Positions 1 to 5,725 of a stretch of 5,786 nt of DNA are shown piece by piece. Under the pieces are notes generated by a model. That model saw only the letters and a program-made list of their open reading frames with translations. It was not told where the DNA came from and did no database searches. Within the stretch, counting starts at the first letter, position 1. Each line of letters starts with the position of its first letter. The translations under genes and the position numbers were made by a program. The stretch is from Candidatus Poseidoniaceae archaeon (GTDB lineage Archaea > Thermoplasmatota > Poseidoniia > Poseidoniales > Poseidoniaceae): positions 1-5,786 of the forward strand of contig JAKMFY010000157.1 in the NCBI GenBank assembly GCA_022425185.1. Reading direction: 5' to 3'.

Positions 1-18
1 ATGAACGAAGTTCATCTT

Positions 19-96
19 TGGTGCTCGTGCCGGGATTCGAACCCGGGTCGGCGGGATGAAAACCCACTATGATGGACCTGGCTACACCACACGAGC
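19..96 (-). tRNA. tRNA-Glu, anticodon UUC, with encoded CCA
   Basis: The minus strand folds as a complete cloverleaf. The 7-bp acceptor stem pairs GCTCGTG (96-90) with CACGAGC (29-23), and the discriminator is A at 22. The anticodon stem pairs GTGGG (67-63) with CCCGC (55-51) around the 7-base loop TTTTCAT, so the anticodon is TTC (60-58), which reads GAA/GAG. The variable loop is four bases. The T arm is CCGGG-TTCGAAT-CCCGG. The D arm begins GTGTAG, as in many archaeal tRNA-Glu genes; its stem is short, with a G-T pair. There is no intron. CCA is encoded directly after the discriminator (21-19). The body is 75 nt without CCA. A TATA-like box at 122-128 lies about 29 bases upstream, so it probably has its own promoter. 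Confidence 0.96.
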
Positions 97-121
97 CGAT
101 GTTCTGCCGACCAATCTCTTA

Positions 122-128
122 TTCATAA
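122..128 (-). promoter_or_regulatory. TATA-like box for tRNA-Glu
   Basis: On the minus strand TTATGAA (flanks GG...TAAG) is centred about 29 bases before the first base of tRNA-Glu, the usual archaeal TATA-to-start distance. It lies in the 50-base gap between the pirin stop codon and the tRNA. The same heptamer occurs before the glutaredoxin and pyrophosphatase genes. The call rests on position and motif only. Confidence 0.5.
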
Positions 129-146
129 CCGTTGGCCATGTGAGGC

Positions 147-989
147 TTAGGCAAGTGTGCCATTTTGGAAGTCGAGTACCGCTTGGTGTATCTCTTCTCG
201 AGTGTTCATTACAAACGGGCCATAGCGAGCGATTGGCTCATTCAATTCAGGGCCTCCCATTAGAAGGAATTCTGCCCCCTTATCACCGGTTTTGAAGTCT
301 ATTTTATCCCCCTGTGTCAAGAGACCAAGTTGGCCATCTTCGACTGTTTTTCCTTCGATTGAAAGAGCCCCTCCAAAGACATATGTCATCACGTTTAGAT
401 CCGGTTGAATCGGATGCGAAAATGAACTATTTGGCTCCATTTTTACGTGAATGAGTTGAATCGGAATAACCGTATCAATGACAGCTGATGCACCCAAGGC
501 ATCGCCAGCAATGACCACAGCGTTCACTTTCCCATCTTCACTGATGGCTTTTGGAATCTGAATTGCAGGAATATCTTGGTACCTCGGCTGCATCATTTTG
601 TGTTCTGATGGCAAATTTACCCATATTTGGAATCCATGTGTGAGACCCCCAGTTTCGTAGAAGTCATCTTGAGGTAATTCAGAATGAATCACGCCTCGTC
701 CAGCAGTCATCCATTGAACATCTCCTGGATTGATTTCGCCTCGATTGCCTGCACTATCGGCATGTTGCATAGCACCCTCAAGCAGATAAGTCACAGTTTC
801 AAAACCGCGATGTGGATGATCTGGTGCTCCAATCGCTTCTCTGGGACCCCACTCGACAGGACCCATTTCATCCAAGAGTAAGAACGGACTCATCAGAGAC
901 CCCATTGCAGCTGGCCTTCGTACAGGAAAGCCTCCACCTTCGAGTGTTCGGTGTGTTGGTGCTGTCATTCGTACCGTTCTGTTTGTCAT
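147..989 (-). CDS. Pirin family protein (Fe-binding bicupin)
   Basis: This is a 280-residue cytosolic protein of usual length for pirins. The N-terminal cupin carries the family's metal site: H58 and H60 in DHPHRGFET, and H102 and E104 in GRGVIHSELP, matching the His-His-His-Glu iron ligands known in human pirin and E. coli YhhW. The stretch NPGDVQWMTAGRG (88-100) is strongly conserved in the family. The C-terminal half is the second, pirin-specific cupin. Some relatives open the ring of quercetin with O2 and others act as redox-sensing regulators; the substrate here cannot be read from sequence. The frame is open back to 1118, but I chose ATG 989 because it sits in an ATGA overlap with the reductase stop and has a GGTGAT ribosome site just upstream. 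It is the second gene of a reductase-pirin operon. Confidence 0.93.
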   Translation of the reverse strand: MTNRTVRMTAPTHRTLEGGGFPVRRPAAMGSLMSPFLLLDEMGPVEWGPREAIGAPDHPHRGFETVTYLLEGAMQHADSAGNRGEINPGDVQWMTAGRGVIHSELPQDDFYETGGLTHGFQIWVNLPSEHKMMQPRYQDIPAIQIPKAISEDGKVNAVVIAGDALGASAVIDTVIPIQLIHVKMEPNSSFSHPIQPDLNVMTYVFGGALSIEGKTVEDGQLGLLTQGDKIDFKTGDKGAEFLLMGGPELNEPIARYGPFVMNTREEIHQAVLDFQNGTLA

Positions 990-1486
990 TGTATCACCCG
1001 ATTCACGAGATCGTCCATTGTAGATTGAGAAAAAGTCTTGGTTTTGTTCAAGGTCATTGAACGTCCAATTACATTGCTCCCGAGGTGTGAGAACTGTTGC
1101 CGCATAGCTATCAGACAATGTGCTCCCCCACCACCACTGTGCGTGGCAAGTAGAACCGTCTTGTTGTTGAAGAGGAATCTAAAGTCATCGCATTGAACTG
1201 ACAACCAAGCAATCGAATTATTGAGGCATGGAGGTACAAGTCCGTTGTATTCAGGCGCACATACGACAAATGCAGAAGCACTAATCATCAAATCTGAGAG
1301 CAATCCTGTGTCAGGAGATAAATTTGGATCGTTTTCTAATTCTGGCGTATAGACCGGCCAATCGAGTGTTGTGAGATCTACAATTTCTGAATCAACATTT
1401 TTGGATTCAAAAGCCTCTTTGAATCGATTTGCAAGAATGAGGTTTTTCCCTGAAGATGCTGCAAGAATAACGACATTGGCAACCAT
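986..1486 (-). CDS. NADPH-dependent FMN reductase-like flavoprotein
   Basis: This 166-residue protein has the flavodoxin-like fold of the NADPH-dependent FMN reductase family (PF03358). The first strand VVILAAS leads into a flavin-phosphate loop (ASSGKN, 10-15) that departs from the usual GSxRxxS pattern. The clearest marker is APEYNGLVPPCLNNSIAWLS (77-96), the family's PEYNG...P..LKNAIDW region that contacts the flavin ring. A glycine-rich SGGGGAH (117-123) follows the fourth strand. It is slightly short for the family (about 170-200). It likely reduces flavins or quinones with NAD(P)H in the cytosol; the true acceptor is unknown. ATG 1486 is preceded by a TATA-like element about 25 bases away, suggesting a leaderless mRNA. 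Its TGA overlaps the pirin ATG (ATGA), so the pair is probably translationally coupled. Confidence 0.85.
   Translation of the reverse strand: MVANVVILAASSGKNLILANRFKEAFESKNVDSEIVDLTTLDWPVYTPELENDPNLSPDTGLLSDLMISASAFVVCAPEYNGLVPPCLNNSIAWLSVQCDDFRFLFNNKTVLLATHSGGGGAHCLIAMRQQFSHLGSNVIGRSMTLNKTKTFSQSTMDDLVNRVIQ
993..999 (-). promoter_or_regulatory. Ribosome binding site deciding the pirin start
   Basis: The minus strand reads GGGTGAT, then ACA, then the ATG at 989. GGTGAT matches the 3' part of the archaeal Shine-Dalgarno consensus GGAGGTGAT. The site lies inside the last codons of the reductase gene. It argues for the internal ATG and against the longer reading frame from 1118. Confidence 0.65.
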
Positions 1487-1507
1487 ATGTAGACTAAGAG
1501 ACCTCGA

Positions 1508-1515
1508 TATATCAA
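1508..1515 (-). promoter_or_regulatory. TATA-like box for the reductase-pirin operon
   Basis: The minus strand reads TTGATATA, centred about 25 bases before ATG 1486. Transcription would then begin at or within a few bases of the start codon, and no Shine-Dalgarno site is seen there. The core GATATATC (1506-1513) is a perfect palindrome, so in principle it could be read in both directions. Confidence 0.5.
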
Positions 1516-1544
1516 GCGTTGGTATTTACCACGAGACCATCACT

Positions 1545-1551
1545 TTATGAA
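1545..1551 (+). promoter_or_regulatory. TATA-like box for glutaredoxin
   Basis: TTATGAA (in CACTTTATGAAGG) is centred 25 bases before ATG 1573, which fits an archaeal TATA box for a leaderless or nearly leaderless transcript. It favours ATG 1573 over the in-frame TTG at 1519, which lies upstream of the box. Confidence 0.5.
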
Positions 1552-1572
1552 GGAAGGTTAAGAGAGCAAAGT

Positions 1573-1839
1573 ATGTTTGTAGAACTATTGGAGAAGCACC
1601 AAGGACAATTCCTCATATTCTCAGGGAAGTTCTGCGGTTACTGTACAGCAGCAAAACGATTTCTCGATCAGAAGAAACTCCCGTACACTGAAATCTCCTT
1701 TGATACTGAACCATCGCAATTGAGAGAAGAAGTTGTTGAAGCAACCCATCACCGAACTGTTCCCGTTATCTTTGATTTACGAACCGATGAACGAATCTTC
1801 ATTGGCGGTTTTGATGAATTGAATAAGTATCCATTGTGA
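1573..1839 (+). CDS. Glutaredoxin-like thiol-disulfide oxidoreductase
   Basis: This 88-residue protein is the normal size of a single-domain glutaredoxin. It has strand FLIFSGKF, then the active site C21-G-Y-C24 at the start of helix 1, the cis-proline loop TVPVIF with P64, and the glutathione- or substrate-contact motif GGFDEL (78-83). Enzymes of this family reduce disulfides in the cytosol by dithiol exchange; CGYC differs from the common CPYC. The frame also opens at TTG 1519, which would add 18 residues not typical of glutaredoxins. I prefer ATG 1573 because it starts at the normal first strand and has a TATA-like box 25 bases upstream. The gene is divergent from the reductase-pirin operon and its TGA directly touches the stop of the convergent hydrolase. 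Whether its electron donor is glutathione, another low-molecular thiol or a thioredoxin reductase cannot be told. Confidence 0.88.
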   Translation: MFVELLEKHQGQFLIFSGKFCGYCTAAKRFLDQKKLPYTEISFDTEPSQLREEVVEATHHRTVPVIFDLRTDERIFIGGFDELNKYPL

Positions 1840-2442
1840 TTAAACAAGATTCTCAAGCCAGTTCTTCAGCATCTCATGATGCTCGGTGGGAATCATGTGC
1901 CCTTTCCGATGCTCTACGAGTTCAACAGGCCAACCTGCGCCTTCGAACAAATGGGCGACTGCCCATCCGTCTTCAATCGGAACACGAATATCTCGAATAC
2001 CATGCATCCAGAACATGTGTTTGGCATCTAATTCTTCGAGGCGCAAACGTAATTCCATAGGTCGAACAAGGCGAGTTCCCAATGCGACAAGCCCGATAAT
2101 ACGATCAGCAAGAGGCAATTGCAACATCTCTTGTGCCATGGCTCCACCTTGAGAGAATCCACCTACAACAAGTGGCCCAAGAGGTGCTTCTTCAGAAATA
2201 AGTTTCTCAAGTTGAGATAATGATGAATCAACATCCATCAACTCCCTCCTGGAAAGTTGTAATCGTCGTGTAACATCTGGGTCTTCATCTTCGTATCTCC
2301 ACCACGTGTTACCACGTGTCGGATGAGAGAACCGTGCATCAGGCACGAGTAGAGTCCAACCTTCAGGGAGAATCTTCTCTGCAAATGGTCGCATCATTTC
2401 AGCAGTACCTGTCATACCATGCATCATGACAAGCGTCGGCAA
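1840..2442 (-). CDS. Alpha/beta hydrolase, phospholipase/carboxylesterase family
   Basis: This 200-residue cytosolic serine hydrolase resembles the small carboxylesterase/acyl-protein thioesterase family (PF02230). Features in order are the oxyanion region MMHGMTG (6-12), the strand and loop LLVPDARF (31-38) followed by RGNTWW (43-48), the nucleophile elbow GGFSQGG with S97, HGIRDIRVP with D151, and KGHMIP with H182. The Ser-Asp-His triad is therefore complete. Substrate could be short acyl esters, lysophospholipids or thioesters. It starts at TTG, supported by GAGGTG five bases upstream. Later ATGs at codons 6 and 7 would remove the first strand. It lies 9 bases after the lipoprotein gene, so they are surely cotranscribed. 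Its TAA directly touches the glutaredoxin TGA. Confidence 0.88.
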   Translation of the reverse strand: MPTLVMMHGMTGTAEMMRPFAEKILPEGWTLLVPDARFSHPTRGNTWWRYEDEDPDVTRRLQLSRRELMDVDSSLSQLEKLISEEAPLGPLVVGGFSQGGAMAQEMLQLPLADRIIGLVALGTRLVRPMELRLRLEELDAKHMFWMHGIRDIRVPIEDGWAVAHLFEGAGWPVELVEHRKGHMIPTEHHEMLKNWLENLV

Positions 2443-2447
2443 GAAAA

Positions 2448-2453
2448 CACCTC
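2448..2453 (-). promoter_or_regulatory. Strong ribosome binding site supporting a TTG start
   Basis: The minus strand reads GAGGTG, five spacer bases, then TTG at 2442. The first two bases (GA) belong to the TGA stop of the lipoprotein gene, so termination of one gene and initiation of the next are physically linked. GAGGTG matches the archaeal consensus well and is the main reason to accept the TTG start. Confidence 0.75.
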
Positions 2454-3423
2454 AGAGAGTCCACTGGAACACAAGTGCTCCAGCAACACGGAGATGAATG
2501 TAAGAGGAAGGACCTCGTACAGTAACAGTCAGTGAATATTCACCAGAGTTGGAAGGAATTGTACCAATTGCACCTTTTTCAGTCGCTCCGGAACCCCAAG
2601 CGCGGGTGAGAGGAGATGCTCCTGCATGGTCTTTCATCGTCAAGGAACCTGAAGCAGGCCCATTCGATGCAATCTCGACATCAAGGTACCAAACAAGTGT
2701 ATTCCAGTCTCCTTCTGAAGGATGACCTGAGTCAAGGAATGTGTCGTAGATTTCTTGATCATTTTCTTCATACATGCGGTCGATAAGATCTCTTGCACGA
2801 TAGAAGAACACATCACCTTCATAATTTGAACGAGCGATGTTGAGATCCATACGTAGTTGTATGACGCCTTCGGAATCTCGCCATACGAAACGCTCCAAGA
2901 AGCCCTTACTTCCACTAAATGTGTAGTCTATCTCGTGACCTTCAGCAGACTCTGCACTAACACGAACGTTACCATTTGTTATCGAATCTGTTGTAGCAGT
3001 CCATTCTTGACCGAATAATGTGAACGTCCATTGTTGTCCTATCAACCATGGGAATGCAAAGACTTGTTGTGGCTCTCCGTTTTCGTACACGGAGAGGCCA
3101 TCAGTGGTCATACGGCCAAGGAATGGATTGTGATTGATGACCGCGTGGCGTTGAGCTTCTCGCTCTGAAGAAATGCCAAGTTGGTAATTTCCTTCATCAG
3201 AATCAATTTCAGCCACGACGAGACGTGCGCTGTCCTCTCCAAACTGAGGTGTTATGAAGGTGTAGAGCCAATTGTCTCCAATTTCCCAAACCGGTAATTG
3301 CTTCTGATCTTCGGTTGTAGTATCCGCTTCATCAGCCGAACCAGAATCACTTACACATCCAGCAAGAACACTTGTACATAGGAGAAGTAGCACCAGAAAA
3401 GGTGCCTTGAGCCTTCCAGTCAT
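2452..3423 (-). CDS. Secreted lipoprotein of unknown function
   Basis: This 323-residue protein has a lipoprotein signal peptide: positive start (MTGRLK), hydrophobic core FLVLLLLCTSVL (9-20) and lipobox L20-A21-G22 before C23. C23 would be lipid-modified, anchoring about 300 residues outside the cell membrane. An acidic, Ser/Asp/Thr-rich linker (about 24-40) follows. The folded part begins at VWEIGDNWLYTF (45-56), and a similar motif PWLIGQQWTFTLF recurs at 125-137, suggesting two related beta-rich units. The C-terminal part (about 245-323) is rich in beta-type sequence (SGEYSLTVTVRG, HLRVAGALVFQW) and may be a beta-sandwich domain. I do not recognise a catalytic motif. It could bind a polymer, metal or cell-surface partner. 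The gene is 48 bases downstream of the pyrophosphatase with no TATA-like box or close Shine-Dalgarno site visible, so it may be read from that gene's promoter. Confidence 0.85.
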   Translation of the reverse strand: MTGRLKAPFLVLLLLCTSVLAGCVSDSGSADEADTTTEDQKQLPVWEIGDNWLYTFITPQFGEDSARLVVAEIDSDEGNYQLGISSEREAQRHAVINHNPFLGRMTTDGLSVYENGEPQQVFAFPWLIGQQWTFTLFGQEWTATTDSITNGNVRVSAESAEGHEIDYTFSGSKGFLERFVWRDSEGVIQLRMDLNIARSNYEGDVFFYRARDLIDRMYEENDQEIYDTFLDSGHPSEGDWNTLVWYLDVEIASNGPASGSLTMKDHAGASPLTRAWGSGATEKGAIGTIPSNSGEYSLTVTVRGPSSYIHLRVAGALVFQWTL

Positions 3424-3459
3424 GAAACGCCGTAGAGACGCTTCCTCAAGAGTCTAACG

Positions 3460-3477
3460 CTTTGATGAGAATCAAAG
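3460..3477 (-). other. Perfect hairpin across the pyrophosphatase stop codon
   Basis: The minus strand reads CTTTGAT-TCTC-ATCAAAG, a perfect 7-bp inverted repeat with a 4-base loop. The pyrophosphatase TGA (3474-3472) lies within it, at the end of the first arm and start of the loop. No run of T follows, so it is not a convincing terminator. It could mark an RNA-processing or attenuation point between this gene and the lipoprotein gene, or be chance. Confidence 0.4.
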
Positions 3478-5571
3478 AAGTCCTGTCTCAGTGAGTTTAC
3501 CAGTTCCAGCCATAACAACTGCAACGATGGACATCAACTTGATGAGGATATTCAATGATGGTCCAGATGTGTCCTTGAATGGATCTCCAACTGTGTCGCC
3601 GATAACTGCTGCATCGTGAGCAGCATCGCCTTTCTTAGCACCGTCAATGTGGCCTTGTTCGATTGCTTTCTTTGCGTTGTCCCAAGCTCCACCAGCGTTT
3701 GCCATGAAGAGCGCCATTAGAACACCTGTAACCAGAGAACCTGCGAGAAGACCGCCAAGAGCGTTCCAACCAAGCGTGTATCCTACGATGACTGGAGCTA
3801 CAATTGCTACTACACCAGGTCCGACCATTTCACGGAGCGCTGCCTTAGTAGAGATATCAACACAAGTTTGTGAGTCTGGCTTGACACCTTCTTTTCCTTC
3901 GAGAAGTCCAGGGATTTCCTTGAATTGGCGTCGAATTTCGACAACCATGTCACCTGCAGCCTTTCCGACTGAAGTCATTGTCATAGCAGCGACTACAAAC
4001 GGAAGTCCACCACCAATCAGAAGACCGATAACAACCATTGGTTCAGTGAGTTGAAGGTTCAGTAAGGAAAGACCTGTGACTTCATCGGTTCCTATTGCTG
4101 CAGTATATGCTGCAAACAGTGCAAGAGCAGTCAATGCAGCAGATCCGATTGCAAATCCTTTGCCGACTGCGGCGGTTGTGTTTCCGATTGAATCGAGTTC
4201 GTCAGTGATTGCACGAACATCGTCTCCAAGACCGCTCATCTCTGCTATTCCACCTGCGTTGTCTGCAACTGGACCGTATGCGTCAACAGTCATTGTAACA
4301 CCGACTGTTCCAAGCATACCCATTGCAGCCATTGCAATACAATACAATCCATATGTTTCGCCACCGAATTCATTAGCACCAAGAATTCCGATTGAAATCA
4401 AAACGACTGGAATGAATGTGGACATCATACCCACGGACAATCCTGCAATTGCGTTTGTAGCAGGTCCCGTCTTGGACATTTCACCAATGTGAGGGATTGC
4501 TTTTGTCTTGATTCCAAAGACTGGTTCAATTCCAGTATAGTATTCGGTAACAAGTCCAATGAGGATTCCAATTACGCTTCCGAGAACAACGGAGTGCATG
4601 ATTCCGTATTCGACGTTGATGAGGTCTTGTTGGATAGCGAGATAACCGCCTGCCCAGAACAAAGCCGCTGCGATGAATGTGGTGTTTCGCAATGCTGCTG
4701 CTGGGTCTTTCCCATTCTTGAGGAAGGACATCGAGAAAACACCGATGATGGAGGCGGTGTATCCGATGAATCCGAGAAGGATTGGAAGAAGTACATAGTC
4801 CTCAGCGGTGCCAACTGCAAAATCATTTGCAATAATCATTGCAGCGATGATTGAGCCAACGAAAGATTCGAAGATATCAGCGCCCATTCCAGCGACGTCG
4901 CCAACGTTGTCTCCGACGTTGTCAGCGATTACACCAGGGTTACGAGGATCGTCTTCAGGAATACCTGCTTCGACCTTGCCCACAAGGTCAGCACCGACGT
5001 CAGCAGCCTTGGTGTAAATACCGCCACCAACACGAGCGAAGAGAGCAATGGAAGAAGCACCCATACCAAATCCTGCAGCAGCGCTGACTGGATTCATTGC
5101 ACCGTCTGTAGTTTCTCCTGCACTAAGCCAGAATGCGATAAGCGAGATACCGAGAAGCCCTAGTCCACCGACTGATAGACCCATGACGGCTCCTCCGTTG
5201 TATGATACTGCAAGCGCACCTGCTTGACCATCGTTCTTAGCAGCCATAGCAGTTCGACCATTTGCGGATGTTGCTGCACGCATTCCGGAGAATCCTGCAA
5301 GAACGGAAGCAATTGCACCCGCGAAGAATGCAATTGCTGTATCAAGGTCATTTAGCCATGCAAGGACTGCACCGACAACAATAACGAATATTGAGAGAAC
5401 CTTGTATTCTGCGAAAAGGAACGCCATAGCTCCCTTTTGAATTTCATCAGTAATATCGGCAACGACTTCGTTGTCAATTTTTACTTTGTTTACTTGCTGA
5501 TATAGTACAAACGCAATCACAAGTCCGACAAGACCTGCACCTGCGGCAATCATTGGTATATTTTCCATCAT
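3472..5571 (-). CDS. hppA: Membrane-bound ion-translocating pyrophosphatase, K+-dependent type
   Basis: This 699-residue integral membrane enzyme hydrolyses PPi and pumps Na+ or H+ out of the cytosol. Its length is normal for the family, which has about 16 membrane helices. Conserved cytosolic catalytic motifs are all present: [18 protein letters not shown] (182-199), DDPRNP (207-212), [10 protein letters not shown] (216-225), [10 protein letters not shown] (463-472) and [17 protein letters not shown] (658-674). A467 and G470 mark the K+-dependent subfamily; K+-independent enzymes have Lys at the first position. The gate-helix glutamate is E235 in DIFESFVG with Gly four residues later, as in the Na+-pumping Thermotoga maritima enzyme, so Na+ transport is plausible but not proven. 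ATG 5571 is chosen because AGGTG lies six bases upstream; a second ATG follows immediately. It is probably the first gene of a unit with the lipoprotein and hydrolase. Confidence 0.98.
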   Translation of the reverse strand: MMENIPMIAAGAGLVGLVIAFVLYQQVNKVKIDNEVVADITDEIQKGAMAFLFAEYKVLSIFVIVVGAVLAWLNDLDTAIAFFAGAIASVLAGFSGMRAATSANGRTAMAAKNDGQAGALAVSYNGGAVMGLSVGGLGLLGISLIAFWLSAGETTDGAMNPVSAAAGFGMGASSIALFARVGGGIYTKAADVGADLVGKVEAGIPEDDPRNPGVIADNVGDNVGDVAGMGADIFESFVGSIIAAMIIANDFAVGTAEDYVLLPILLGFIGYTASIIGVFSMSFLKNGKDPAAALRNTTFIAAALFWAGGYLAIQQDLINVEYGIMHSVVLGSVIGILIGLVTEYYTGIEPVFGIKTKAIPHIGEMSKTGPATNAIAGLSVGMMSTFIPVVLISIGILGANEFGGETYGLYCIAMAAMGMLGTVGVTMTVDAYGPVADNAGGIAEMSGLGDDVRAITDELDSIGNTTAAVGKGFAIGSAALTALALFAAYTAAIGTDEVTGLSLLNLQLTEPMVVIGLLIGGGLPFVVAAMTMTSVGKAAGDMVVEIRRQFKEIPGLLEGKEGVKPDSQTCVDISTKAALREMVGPGVVAIVAPVIVGYTLGWNALGGLLAGSLVTGVLMALFMANAGGAWDNAKKAIEQGHIDGAKKGDAAHDAAVIGDTVGDPFKDTSGPSLNILIKLMSIVAVVMAGTGKLTETGLL

Positions 5572-5577
5572 TTAGAA

Positions 5578-5582
5578 CACCT
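5578..5582 (-). promoter_or_regulatory. Ribosome binding site of the pyrophosphatase gene
   Basis: AGGTG lies six bases before ATG 5571 and nine before the adjacent ATG 5568, favouring the first ATG. If the TATA-like box at 5607-5613 is the promoter, the mRNA leader would be only about 12-14 bases and consist mostly of this site. Confidence 0.65.
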
Positions 5583-5606
5583 GTAACTGCGGCCACCAAA
5601 GAATCC

Positions 5607-5613
5607 TTCATAA
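5607..5613 (-). promoter_or_regulatory. Candidate TATA box of the pyrophosphatase gene
   Basis: The minus strand reads CACTTATGAAGGA here, almost the same as the element before the glutaredoxin gene (CACTTTATGAAGGA). Its centre is about 39 bases before ATG 5571, so transcription would start near 5583-5585. Other A/T-rich candidates lie further up: TGTATAGAG (5625-5633) and GGATATAGATTA (5659-5670). Which one is used cannot be decided from sequence. Confidence 0.4.
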
Positions 5614-5725
5614 GTGGTTCCCTCTCTATACAGTCTCAAAATGCATGTTTCAGGGGGTTAATCTATATCCGGAGAAGAAGAGTGGATACCAATCGTTGAA
5701 AGAGGGGGAATGCTTGGCATGATGT

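Noticed and set aside
684..1060. Plus-strand open frames within the pirin and reductase genes
   Set aside because: They are antisense to two well-recognised genes and have no recognisable motifs or promoter.
990..1118. In-frame upstream extension of the pirin gene to 1118 (43 more codons)
   Set aside because: The extension overlaps the reductase gene, lacks pirin similarity, and the ATG at 989 has both an ATGA overlap and a GGTGAT ribosome site.
1519..1572. TTG start giving 18 more N-terminal residues to the glutaredoxin
   Set aside because: The added residues are not typical of the family, and the TATA-like box at 1545-1551 lies inside this stretch, so the mRNA probably begins after it.
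2301..2319. Two CCACGTGT copies spaced exactly 10 bases apart, each containing the palindrome CACGTG
   Set aside because: They lie within the hydrolase coding region (encoding the RGNTWW area) far from any start, so they are most likely a coding coincidence rather than a binding site.
3647..5087. Series of long plus-strand open frames opposite the pyrophosphatase
   Set aside because: Their translations are low in complexity (rich in Ser, Pro, Ile, Thr) and resemble no family. The minus-strand frame is a complete, highly conserved enzyme, so these are shadows of its codon bias.
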